Below, in pieces: positions 35,779 to 43,702 of a stretch of DNA of 64,000 nt. The DNA comes from Myxococcales bacterium (GTDB taxonomy: Bacteria > Lernaellota > Lernaellaia > Lernaellales > Lernaellaceae): contig JAAYVF010000073.1 in assembly GCA_012517325.1 (NCBI GenBank), positions 1 through 64,000 of the forward strand. The letters run 5' to 3'. The notes beneath the pieces are model-generated. The model did not search any database. It was not told where the DNA came from and saw only the letters and a list, made by a program, of their open reading frames with translations. Each line of letters opens with the position of its first letter. Positions within the stretch are counted from its first letter, which is position 1. A program made the position numbers and the translations under genes.

Positions 35779-37185
35779 ATGCTTTTCCCGAGCCGTGAGT
35801 TCCTGTTTTACTTCCTGCCGATTCTGCTCGCGGTGTATTACCTGATTCCCAATCGCGCGCGGCGCCTTTGGCTGGCCGTCGGCAGTTACTTTTTCTACGG
35901 CTGGTGGAACCCGCGTTACATCCCGTTGCTGCTGGTTTCGACGCTGCTCAATTATTACGCGGCGATGGCCATCGCGCGCCTGGGCGATCGGCCGTTGCGA
36001 CGGACGATTTACGTGGCGGCGATCGTCGCCAACCTGGGGCTGCTGGGCTTTTTCAAGTACTTCATGTTCGCCAACCGCTCGCTGGCCGAACTGTTCGGGC
36101 TGGTGGGCGCGACCTATCCCGAGTCGCTGTTGCGGATCGAGGTGCTGCTGCCGATCGGCATCAGCTTCTTCACGTTCCAAGCGATGTCCTACACCATCGA
36201 CGTGTACCGGGGCAAAGTGGGAACGGCAGCCGGGTTGATCGATTTCGCCTGTTTCAAATCGCTGTTTCCGCAACTGATCGCCGGGCCGATCGTCCGCTAC
36301 ACCGACCTGGCGGATCAACTGCGACACCCCCGTTTTTCGTGGCGGCGCACTTACGCCGGCCTGACGTTTTTCATTCTCGGGCTGGCGAAAAAGGTTTTGC
36401 TAGCCGACAACATCTCGCCGCTGGTGAATCGTTTTTTCGACGCGACGGACCTGGCCGGCTTCGGCGCGGTGGACGCGATCACCGCGACGATCGCCTACAG
36501 CCTGCAGATCTATTTCGACTTTTCCGGCTATTCCGACATGGCGGTGGGCCTGGGCTATTTCCTGGGCTACCAATTCCCGCAGAATTTCAATTCGCCCTAC
36601 AAATCGGTCGATATCAGCGAATTCTGGCGCCGCTGGCACATGACCCTCTCTTACTTTTTGCGCGACTATCTCTACATCGCACTAGGCGGATCGCGCGGCG
36701 GCCGCTGGCGTACCTACCGCAACCTGGCGCTGACCATGCTGCTGGGCGGCTTGTGGCACGGCGCCAACTGGACGTTCGTCGTCTGGGGCGCCTGGCACGG
36801 CGCCTGGCTGGTGATCGAGCGCCTGGCAGGTAAACGCTATCCGTTGCGTCACGCGCCGCGCGTCGTCCGGATCGGCGTCACTTACGGATTGGCCTGTCTG
36901 GGCTGGATTTTCTTCCGCGCCAAGGATTTGAGCACGGCGCTGGCGGTCTTCGGCAAGCTGGGCGACTGGCGCGGCGGCGGCATCCTGCTGACGGCGGCCG
37001 AAAATCGTCTGCCGCTGCTCATGTCCGTGCTGGGTCTGGTGCTGGTGTTCGGACTGCGCAATACCTGGGAGCTGAAACAGGAAGCCGGCGTCCCGAGAAC
37101 CCTCGGGCTGATCGCGCTTTTCCTGCTGTGCCTGGTGTTTCTCTTCGGCATGGTGACGCATCCGTTTTTGTATTTTCAGTTTTAA
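35779..37185 (+). CDS. MBOAT family O-acyltransferase (AlgI/DltB-like)
   Basis: A polytopic inner-membrane O-acyltransferase of 468 residues with about eleven hydrophobic segments. Such enzymes move acyl groups, often acetyl, across the membrane for envelope or exopolysaccharide decoration. Signature regions are the N-terminal FPSREFLFYFLPILL, PIGISFFTFQAMSYTIDVYRG, QLIAGPIVRYTDL, YFDFSGYSDMAVGLG, NSPYKSVDISEFWRRWHMTL and GLWHGANWTFVVWGAWHG, which holds the catalytic His (327) and a second His (340). GAAGGA lies upstream of the ATG. The next gene, 15 bp on, encodes an SGNH/AlgX-like partner, the usual two-component arrangement. No alginate genes are present, so the acceptor is unknown. Confidence 0.92.
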   Translation: MLFPSREFLFYFLPILLAVYYLIPNRARRLWLAVGSYFFYGWWNPRYIPLLLVSTLLNYYAAMAIARLGDRPLRRTIYVAAIVANLGLLGFFKYFMFANRSLAELFGLVGATYPESLLRIEVLLPIGISFFTFQAMSYTIDVYRGKVGTAAGLIDFACFKSLFPQLIAGPIVRYTDLADQLRHPRFSWRRTYAGLTFFILGLAKKVLLADNISPLVNRFFDATDLAGFGAVDAITATIAYSLQIYFDFSGYSDMAVGLGYFLGYQFPQNFNSPYKSVDISEFWRRWHMTLSYFLRDYLYIALGGSRGGRWRTYRNLALTMLLGGLWHGANWTFVVWGAWHGAWLVIERLAGKRYPLRHAPRVVRIGVTYGLACLGWIFFRAKDLSTALAVFGKLGDWRGGGILLTAAENRLPLLMSVLGLVLVFGLRNTWELKQEAGVPRTLGLIALFLLCLVFLFGMVTHPFLYFQF

Positions 37186-37200
37186 CGAGGGCGCGACGAG

Positions 37201-38379
37201 ATGGACGGCGAATTGAACCTACGGCAAACCAGGCGGCTCCGGCGGCACAGCGGGGTCATCCTGGCCGTCTGGCTGCTTTTGCTGGCGATCCAGCAGTTGT
37301 CGCCGTTTTTCCTCTCCGAGCGCTTTTTCTGCTTCCGCGAGTGGGAATGCGTGGTGGCCAACGACCGGCCATTCAAACCCTGGGTCCGGTGGCAGGGCAT
37401 TTCCTACGGCGACCTGGCCAACACCGCCGGCGTGCCGCAGCTCAAGCATTTTCACCCGGAGTCCTTTACCGCCGACGAGTACGGTTTCCGCAATCCGCCG
37501 GGCCAGTACGCCAAAGGGCCGCAAGTGGTGATCGTCGGCGATTCGTTCGCCGCCGGTTCGCAGTTGTCGGACGACGAGGTGCTGCCGGCCCTGATCGAAA
37601 AGGAACTGGGCATTCCGGCCTACAACTACGCCAACAACAAACTCCCCTCGTACTTCGGCGACCGGCGGTTCATCGCGCGGCCGCCGCGCGTGGTGCTCGC
37701 TTTTCACGTCGAACGCGAAACCGACCCGGCGCTGTTTCAAATCCCCGACGATCTGCAACCGTTCGATCCCGTCCGTTTCGCCTCGTTCGACGACTACCGG
37801 CAACGGACCGGCGGCGGCACCGATCGGCGGCTGCGGGCGCTGGTCAAGGCGATCCGGCGCGACAATCTTTTCGGTTGGGTCGGCGAACGGTTGCTGAAGG
37901 GCGGCCTCTGGTCGCTCGGCCTTTACGCGCTGCCGGAGCAGATTTTCTATTACCAGCCGCGGACCGGGTACCTGTTTTCGGAAAAGGGCGGCCGGGCCCA
38001 TCTGGATTTGTCGAAACTGCTCGGCAAGATCGAGCCGACCGTCGCGGCTTTGCGGGACGCGAAGGAAAAACTGGCGGCGCGCGGCACCCGGCTCATCGTG
38101 CTGATCGCCCCCGACAAGGAAACCGTTTACCACGATCAAATCCCGGCGCTGCGCGATAAAAACGTCGGCGAATTCCTCGCGCGGTTCAACGCCGCGCTCG
38201 ACGCGGCGGGGGTCGAAAACCTCCCGGTGCTGCCGTTGTTCGCCGCCGATCGCGCCGCGCATCCGGACGAGGATTTGTATTTCCCCGACGACACCCACCT
38301 GACCGCGCGGGGCCAGCGGGTCATTTTCGACGCCCTGCGCGACCGACTGGCCGCCGGCGGCGCCGCGGAAACCAAATAG
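37201..38379 (+). CDS. SGNH/AlgX-like protein, partner of MBOAT acyltransferase
   Basis: A 392-residue protein with one N-terminal signal anchor (ILAVWLLLLAIQQLSPFFLS, residues 20-39) and a periplasmic SGNH-like domain. Block I is VVIVGDSFAAGS with the nucleophile Ser, and the C-terminal block FPDDTHLTARG has the Asp and His. NYANNKLPSYFGDRR may take the place of block III. In alginate-type systems such proteins receive the acyl group exported by the MBOAT partner and place it on the glycan. GAGGG precedes the ATG. It is directly downstream of the MBOAT gene and surely cotranscribed. Confidence 0.8.
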   Translation: MDGELNLRQTRRLRRHSGVILAVWLLLLAIQQLSPFFLSERFFCFREWECVVANDRPFKPWVRWQGISYGDLANTAGVPQLKHFHPESFTADEYGFRNPPGQYAKGPQVVIVGDSFAAGSQLSDDEVLPALIEKELGIPAYNYANNKLPSYFGDRRFIARPPRVVLAFHVERETDPALFQIPDDLQPFDPVRFASFDDYRQRTGGGTDRRLRALVKAIRRDNLFGWVGERLLKGGLWSLGLYALPEQIFYYQPRTGYLFSEKGGRAHLDLSKLLGKIEPTVAALRDAKEKLAARGTRLIVLIAPDKETVYHDQIPALRDKNVGEFLARFNAALDAAGVENLPVLPLFAADRAAHPDEDLYFPDDTHLTARGQRVIFDALRDRLAAGGAAETK

Positions 38380-38393
38380 CCACAACCTTTTGG

Positions 38394-38433
38394 TTGACAG
38401 AGCGGCCCGCGACACCCTAGGTTTAGGGGTGTC
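38394..38433 (+). promoter_or_regulatory. Candidate -35 box and inverted repeat before the AAA ATPase gene
   Basis: TTGACA at 38394-38399 is followed by an inverted repeat GACACCC (38411-38417) / GGGTGTC (38427-38433) with a 9-bp spacer, located where a -10 should be. No good -10 hexamer is seen. The repeat could be an operator or a weak hairpin in the leader, 31 bp before the ATG. Confidence 0.35.
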
Positions 38434-38464
38434 AATCAACCTTCGCCAAACATAGGTGCAGGCA

Positions 38465-39952
38465 ATGGAACTACCGTCGGCGCTCGAACCGGTCAAATCG
38501 CATATCGAAGCCAAATACCCGCTGCTTTACTTGCTGACGTGGGAAGAGGCGCGGGTCTGCGGCCATCTGATGTTGCTCACGACGGAACTCAAACCGCCGC
38601 GCCTGATGTATTTCTGGTCGGTGACCGAGGGTTACTCGGGCCAGGCGGAAGGGCAGCCGGTCGCGATGAACGATCCGCTGGCGGCGATCGACTACGCCAT
38701 CGAGACGACCGAATCCGCGCTGTTCGTTTTGAAGGATTTTCACCCCTACCTGCGCGACGATCACCGGGTGATCCGGCGCTTGCGCGACGCCTACCAGGCG
38801 CTGCAGGGCACGGGCAAGACGCTCATCCTGCTCGGGCCGATCCTGAGCGTTCCCACCGAACTGGAAAAAGAAATCACCGTCCTCGATTACCCGCTGCCGG
38901 ATTTCCTCGAGGCCAACCAGATCCTCGTCGACGTCGTCGAGGCCGAACAACCCGGAGCGCTGACCCAGCTCGACGCCCGACAGAGCGAGGCGCTGGTCCG
39001 CGTTTTTCTCGGGCTGACCGCCGATGAAATCGCCGCGGTCGCGCGCAAGGTCATCTCGCGCCGCAAATCGTTTTCCGTCAATGCGATGGAGGAGGTGATC
39101 GAGGAAAAGCGGAACATCCTGCGCAAGTCGGAGATCCTCGAATTCATCATCAACAAGGTGCGGATTCGCCAGGTGGGCGGCCTGAAGAACTTCAAGCGTT
39201 GGGCGAAACTGCGCGCCAACGGCTTCACCAAGGAAGCGCGCGAGTTCGGGCTGCCGGTGCCCAAGGGCGTGCTGATCACCGGCATCTCGGGCTGCGGCAA
39301 GAGCCTGGTCATTCAGGCCCTGGCCGATCTGTGGCACCTGCCGCTCCTACGGCTCGACATGGGGCGCGTGTTTTCGGGGTTCGCCGGGACGCCGGAGGAA
39401 AGCCTGCGGCGGGCGATCCTGACCGTCGAAGCGGTGGCGCCGGCGGTGCTGTGGATCGACGAGATCGAAATGGGCGTCAGCGTGTTTTCCGATTCGATCC
39501 AATCCGGTTCGACCAGCCGCATCTTCGCCTCGTTCCTGACCTGGATGCAGGAAAAGAAAGCGCCGGTGTTCATCGCCGCCACGGCCAACGACATCGACCG
39601 TCTGCCGCCGGAATTCATCCGTAAGGGGCGGTTCGACGAGGTGTTTTTCGTCGATCTGCCCAAGTCGGAGGAGCGCGCCGAGATCGTGCGCATTCACCTG
39701 GAAAAGCGGGGTAAGCGGGCCAGCGACGTCAGCATCGAGGGCCTGGTGAAGAGCACCGAAGGGTACACCGGCGCGGAAATCGAACAGGCCATCATCACCG
39801 CGCTGTTCGAGGCGTTCGGCCAGAGTCGCGAAATGGAGATCAACGACATCTACCGCGCGCTCGGCAACATGGTGCCGCTGTCGGTGACGATGAAGGAACA
39901 GATTACCAAACAGAAACGCTGGGCCGACAACCGCGCCGTCCGCGCCAACTAA
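38465..39952 (+). CDS. Ycf46-like AAA+ ATPase
   Basis: A 495-residue AAA protein. Residues 1-240 form the N-terminal domain typical of Ycf46-like ATPases (TWEEARVCGHLML, FVLKDFHPYL, KTLILLGPILSVPTELEKEI), partly like an inactive P-loop fold. The AAA domain follows: Walker A GVLITGISGCGKSLVIQAL, Walker B AVLWIDEIEMGV, sensor 1 FIAATANDIDRLP, an arginine finger FIRKGRFDEVFFVDLP and a C-terminal lid EGYTGAEIEQAI. In cyanobacteria Ycf46 affects CO2 and photosynthesis-related control; here the role is open. The ATG at 38465 has AGGTG six bases upstream. The last 4 bp overlap the convergent membrane-protein gene. Confidence 0.85.
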   Translation: MELPSALEPVKSHIEAKYPLLYLLTWEEARVCGHLMLLTTELKPPRLMYFWSVTEGYSGQAEGQPVAMNDPLAAIDYAIETTESALFVLKDFHPYLRDDHRVIRRLRDAYQALQGTGKTLILLGPILSVPTELEKEITVLDYPLPDFLEANQILVDVVEAEQPGALTQLDARQSEALVRVFLGLTADEIAAVARKVISRRKSFSVNAMEEVIEEKRNILRKSEILEFIINKVRIRQVGGLKNFKRWAKLRANGFTKEAREFGLPVPKGVLITGISGCGKSLVIQALADLWHLPLLRLDMGRVFSGFAGTPEESLRRAILTVEAVAPAVLWIDEIEMGVSVFSDSIQSGSTSRIFASFLTWMQEKKAPVFIAATANDIDRLPPEFIRKGRFDEVFFVDLPKSEERAEIVRIHLEKRGKRASDVSIEGLVKSTEGYTGAEIEQAIITALFEAFGQSREMEINDIYRALGNMVPLSVTMKEQITKQKRWADNRAVRAN

Positions 39953-40932
39953 TCCGGCCGCGCCGCGCCGCGCCGGCGATAGAGCAGGCCGGCCAGCGCC
40001 GCCCGCGTCAATTGCGTCAGCAGCGTGACCACCACCGCCCCCGAAGCCACCGCCTTTTCGTCGTAACCCAGCAGGGTGATCACCATCGTATAGCCGATCG
40101 CGCCCACGCCGATGCCGCCCGGAATGAAACTGGCGATCGACGCGACGCAGGCGAAGAGGGTCGCCGTGGCGCTGTCGAGATAGCCGAGTTCCGGTAGAAA
40201 GGCGCGGATGACCAGGTAGCCGGTGGCGATGTCGAACATCCAGGAGGCGAAGGTCAAACAAAGGTTCGGCGCCAAGACGCCCCTGCGGCGCAGCGGCGTC
40301 AGGGCTTGTTGAAACGAGCGCAAGAGCGCCGTCAGCCGGGCGCTGATTCGGCCGGGCCGCTTTTCCAGCCGGGCGACGGCCCACGGCAACCGCGCCAGAA
40401 CGATCAGCAGCGCGAGTAGCGCCCCCGTCACGATCGCGGCGGCCGCGAAGCCCGCGTGCCGGTAGGCGGCCGACGCGGCGGGCACGAGGCGGCCCAGGTT
40501 CCAGGCCGCCAGGCAGAACAGGCTCAGGATCGCGACCACGTCCAGCAAGCGATCGACGACCACGATCGCCAGGCTCGTCGCCGCCGGGACGCGGTACTCG
40601 GCCAGCCAGATCGGCGCCAGCATTTCGCCGCCGCGGGCCGGCGTCAGGTTGCCGAGAAACGCGTTGAGGACGTAAGCGCGGAGGCAGGCGAAATAGGGCA
40701 CGCGGTGCTCCGTCGCGCGGAGAAAGATCCGCCACTTGAGCGCGCGGACGAAAATGCCGCCCGCGAACACCAGCGCCACCGCCACGATCGGCGGCTTGGC
40801 CGCCTGCCGCCAGGCAAGCCACAGGCGCTCCGGGCCGATCCGCGCGATCAACAACGCCAACAGCGCAAAACCCAGCAGCAACAGCACGTACGGCAAACGG
40901 CGCGGTCGGCGGACGGCGGACGGTTCGTGCAG
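39949..40932 (-). CDS. UPF0104/AglD2-like membrane protein (LPG synthase TM fold)
   Basis: About 327 residues with eight hydrophobic segments of the family that includes the flippase half of lysylphosphatidylglycerol synthase and archaeal AglD-like proteins. Family-like motifs: FLGNLTPARGGEMLAPIWL near residue 90 and ASIASFIPGGIGVGAIGY near residue 265. It probably moves or presents a lipid or lipid-linked sugar. No ATG, GTG or TTG stands near the expected start; a strong AAGGAG lies 7 bases before a CTG at 40932, which I take as the start. A TTG at 40896 is the alternative. It is divergent from the GT-C gene. Confidence 0.78.
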   Translation of the reverse strand: MHEPSAVRRPRRLPYVLLLLGFALLALLIARIGPERLWLAWRQAAKPPIVAVALVFAGGIFVRALKWRIFLRATEHRVPYFACLRAYVLNAFLGNLTPARGGEMLAPIWLAEYRVPAATSLAIVVVDRLLDVVAILSLFCLAAWNLGRLVPAASAAYRHAGFAAAAIVTGALLALLIVLARLPWAVARLEKRPGRISARLTALLRSFQQALTPLRRRGVLAPNLCLTFASWMFDIATGYLVIRAFLPELGYLDSATATLFACVASIASFIPGGIGVGAIGYTMVITLLGYDEKAVASGAVVVTLLTQLTRAALAGLLYRRRGAARPD

Positions 40933-41010
40933 GCGGCTTCTCCTTAATGGCGTTGGGTTTGCTCGGCGGCCTATGATAGCATGAGCGCCGAAATTTTCTC
41001 CCAGGGAAAA

Positions 41011-42510
41011 ATGAACCGGAAACAAGTCGCCTTCTGGATTTTCCTGCTGGCGTTGCTGACCGCGCCGACCTGGTTCTATCCCTATTTCCCCCGCTTCGAT
41101 TCCGGCGCCTACCTGATGGGCATCCGCTGCCTCGCCGCCGGGCAATGGCCGAAAGTGCTTTCGCATCCGCTGCAACCGCCGGCCACTTATCCGCCGGTGA
41201 CGATGCTGTTGCTGGCGCCGGTCCACCGCCTGTTCGGCGGCAACACCGTCGCCTTGCGCCTGGCCTTGTCGGCCTGCTGGTTGCTGGCGGTCGGGCTGAT
41301 CTTCCGGTGGTGGGATCGCGAGCCACCGCTGCGGCGCGTCTGGTTGGCGGTGCTGGCGGGCTCGGGCTCGGTCTGGCTTTATTGCGGGCGGATTCAAAGC
41401 GAGATTCCCTACCTGCTGATTTCGGTCGCGGCGCTGGCGGCGCTGGACCGCTGGAAACGCGCTGAACGGTTTTGGGGAGGCGGGTGGGGGCCGGCAGCAC
41501 TGGCGCTGGTCGCGCTGGCGGGGCTGACACGGCAGATCGGCCTGATGCTGGCCGCCGGCGGCGCGATTTATCTGTCGTTCGACCAGCGGCGCTGGAAGCG
41601 CGGCCTGGCGGCGGGAGCGCTGCTTCTGGCGATCGGCCTGACGCCGGGCGTGGCGCTGTATTCGGTCACTCAGCCGGGGCAGTTTTCACCGGAGAAAAGC
41701 AGCCTGATGCGGCGCGACGGCTGGAACCCGGAAAAAGGCCAGATCCGCCCGGCCTCGCGCGAACTGCTGGGGCGCCTCAAGAGCAACGTGGCCGAATCGC
41801 TGACACTGGCGCCGGCCTCGCTGTTCGTGCGGGACTTCGCGCCGGCGACGCGCGTCGGACGCTGGTCGCTGTTGCCGCTTTCGCTGCTGCTGGTCATCGG
41901 CTATTTCCGGCGCTGGCGAAGCGAGCCGGCGGCGGCGGAATTTTATCTGCCGTGCTACCTGGCGTTGTTGTGGATCACGCCCTGGTTGGTGGAAACGCGG
42001 TTTTTCACCGTGCTCGTCCCGTGGCTCGTCTTGTATTTGTACGAGGGGACCGAATGGTTGGCGTTGCGGGTCGCGCGCCGCGAGCCGGTGGCGCGGCATT
42101 TCGCCACGGCGGTCGTCCTGCTGCTGGCGGGCGTCAACCTCGTTTCGATCGGGCAGTATCGGTTCGTCGATCGGTGGAGTCTGATTCAAAACGACGAAGC
42201 CGAGGCGTACCAGTTGTACGCCAATTGGCTCGATCCGCGGGATGTCGTTTTGACGCACGACCCATTTGCCTTTTTCATGATGACCGGCATCCGCGCGATG
42301 AGCTACACGGCCGGCGAGCAAAAGTACCAACCGCCTTATCGGCTGCCCGCGTACCTGCAAAACGGCGGCCGGGTGAACGCGATTTTGTATCCGGACGCCG
42401 ACGCGGAAGCCGTGAAAAAGTTGCTACAAGCCCAGGGCTGGGAGGTGAAAAATCCGCAGTCGCAAAAGCACTGGAATTTCGGTCGATTGGACCAGCAGAA
42501 ACCGCTTTAG
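41011..42510 (+). CDS. GT-C family membrane glycosyltransferase (ArnT-like)
   Basis: A polytopic membrane protein of 499 residues with about ten hydrophobic segments and a short soluble C-terminal domain. The first outside loop has PRFDSGAYLMG, whose Asp fits the catalytic position of GT-C enzymes that use polyprenyl-phosphate sugars. A PATYPPVTMLLLAPVHRLFGG stretch and IQSEIPYLLISV follow, as in many dolichyl-type mannosyltransferase-like proteins. The ATG at 41011 has an AGGG just upstream and replaces an ATG 10 codons earlier. It is next to, and divergent from, the flippase-like gene, so both may act on lipid-linked sugars. The sugar is unknown. Confidence 0.75.
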   Translation: MNRKQVAFWIFLLALLTAPTWFYPYFPRFDSGAYLMGIRCLAAGQWPKVLSHPLQPPATYPPVTMLLLAPVHRLFGGNTVALRLALSACWLLAVGLIFRWWDREPPLRRVWLAVLAGSGSVWLYCGRIQSEIPYLLISVAALAALDRWKRAERFWGGGWGPAALALVALAGLTRQIGLMLAAGGAIYLSFDQRRWKRGLAAGALLLAIGLTPGVALYSVTQPGQFSPEKSSLMRRDGWNPEKGQIRPASRELLGRLKSNVAESLTLAPASLFVRDFAPATRVGRWSLLPLSLLLVIGYFRRWRSEPAAAEFYLPCYLALLWITPWLVETRFFTVLVPWLVLYLYEGTEWLALRVARREPVARHFATAVVLLLAGVNLVSIGQYRFVDRWSLIQNDEAEAYQLYANWLDPRDVVLTHDPFAFFMMTGIRAMSYTAGEQKYQPPYRLPAYLQNGGRVNAILYPDADAEAVKKLLQAQGWEVKNPQSQKHWNFGRLDQQKPL

Positions 42511-42579
42511 AAAATTTCCCCGGCAGCCGATAACTCTTTGAGTCAGAATATTGCATTGAATTTTATTTTGGCAGGCGCG

Positions 42580-43605
42580 ATGCAGCAAAATCTCCGGATC
42601 CAGGTCGTTTCGGAAGGCAATCTTGCCCAGCGGTTGTTATGCCGTTCCCTCGAAAAACAAAACGGCGTCGAGCTGGAAAAAACCACTTTGCGAATCGAGG
42701 ATTTGAAGAATCTGACGGAAGACCAGCGTCCCGATTTGTTCGTGGTCAGCTTCAACAGCCAGCGGGAAGAATTGACGGCCGTCATTCAAATCTGCAAAGG
42801 AATGGACCATCCGGCACTGGTGTTTTCTTCGTTGTTGCCCGACCCGGATTACGTGGTGAAATTAAAGCAATTAGGGGCGTTCGAAGTTATTGAAAAGACG
42901 GCGCCCGACAATGCCGGAGATAGTTATTATCGCTATTTGGGAACCAAAATCAGCGTTTTATCGCAGGGCGCGGTCACACAATGGAAGCGAAAAAGCGCCA
43001 AACCGCAAATTGTCGCCCATATGTCCAACTCCAATAAATTGCCCCTGACCGGCATTCCGGCCAAAATCGTCGTCGCGATCGGTCTGGAAGGGCAGAATTC
43101 CCTGCCGCTGGTCAAGCTGCTGCATGATATGAACCGCCTGCCGGACATCGCTTTTGTGGTCGCGCATCGGATTACCGACGAACGGCTGCTGAAAAAGTGG
43201 GCTTCCGAGCTCAACGAACAAAGCGGTTATCACGTGGCCGTCGCCGGTCACGGGTCGCCGGTCTACGAAAACAGCGTCCTGCTCGCGCCGGTCGGCAAGG
43301 TCTTGATGGTGCACGGGAAAAAGGCGGCGCTGGACGAAGCCGACGAAAAAGACTCGGACCAGTTGTTCGATTTTCTGTTCGATTCGGCGGGCTCGTGCTA
43401 CCACGACCGGTCGGTGGGCGCGATCATCGGCGGCTTGCCGCAAAACGGCCACGAGGGCATGGAAAAAATGCGCTCGTTCGGCGGCGTCAGTTTTCATGAG
43501 ATACCCGACAATGAAAAGCCGACTCATTTCAGCAACAACCGGCGGATGCCGTTTCCCTTGTTGGTGCTGATGCTGCGCCGTCATCTCCAGCAACTGAAGC
43601 AGTAA
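42580..43605 (+). CDS. Degenerate CheB-like protein (pseudo-receiver plus pseudo-methylesterase)
   Basis: A 341-residue protein with CheB layout. Residues 1-125 look like a receiver domain, but the phosphoacceptor Asp position is Ser57 (DLFVVSFNSQ). Residues about 160-341 match the CheB methylesterase fold: VVAIGLEGQNSLPLVKLL takes the place of the IGASTGG loop with Glu170 where the nucleophile Ser should be, the His in VVAHRITD (His196) is kept, SVLLAPVGKVLMVH matches the G-x-LLAPG strand, and VGAIIGGLPQNGHEGM has Asn289 where the catalytic Asp stands. It therefore should not hydrolyse glutamyl esters. The first 400 bp are AT-richer than the neighbours. A GCAGG lies just upstream of the ATG. 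Function unknown. Confidence 0.72.
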   Translation: MQQNLRIQVVSEGNLAQRLLCRSLEKQNGVELEKTTLRIEDLKNLTEDQRPDLFVVSFNSQREELTAVIQICKGMDHPALVFSSLLPDPDYVVKLKQLGAFEVIEKTAPDNAGDSYYRYLGTKISVLSQGAVTQWKRKSAKPQIVAHMSNSNKLPLTGIPAKIVVAIGLEGQNSLPLVKLLHDMNRLPDIAFVVAHRITDERLLKKWASELNEQSGYHVAVAGHGSPVYENSVLLAPVGKVLMVHGKKAALDEADEKDSDQLFDFLFDSAGSCYHDRSVGAIIGGLPQNGHEGMEKMRSFGGVSFHEIPDNEKPTHFSNNRRMPFPLLVLMLRRHLQQLKQ

Positions 43606-43638
43606 GCGCCACCCCCCTTTCGACCGGCGAAATGTCGA

Positions 43639-43667
43639 TTGACAGCCGGGCCGTCGCCGGATAAAAA
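43639..43667 (+). promoter_or_regulatory. Sigma-70-type promoter for the PurC-like gene
   Basis: Perfect -35 TTGACA (43639-43644), 17-bp spacer and -10 TAAAAA (43662-43667, 4 of 6), 36 bp before the ATG at 43703. An AAAGG ribosome site lies upstream of the start. Confidence 0.7.
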
Positions 43668-43702
43668 ACCTGACACCTTCCACGCAATCGAAAGGTAAAG
43701 CC

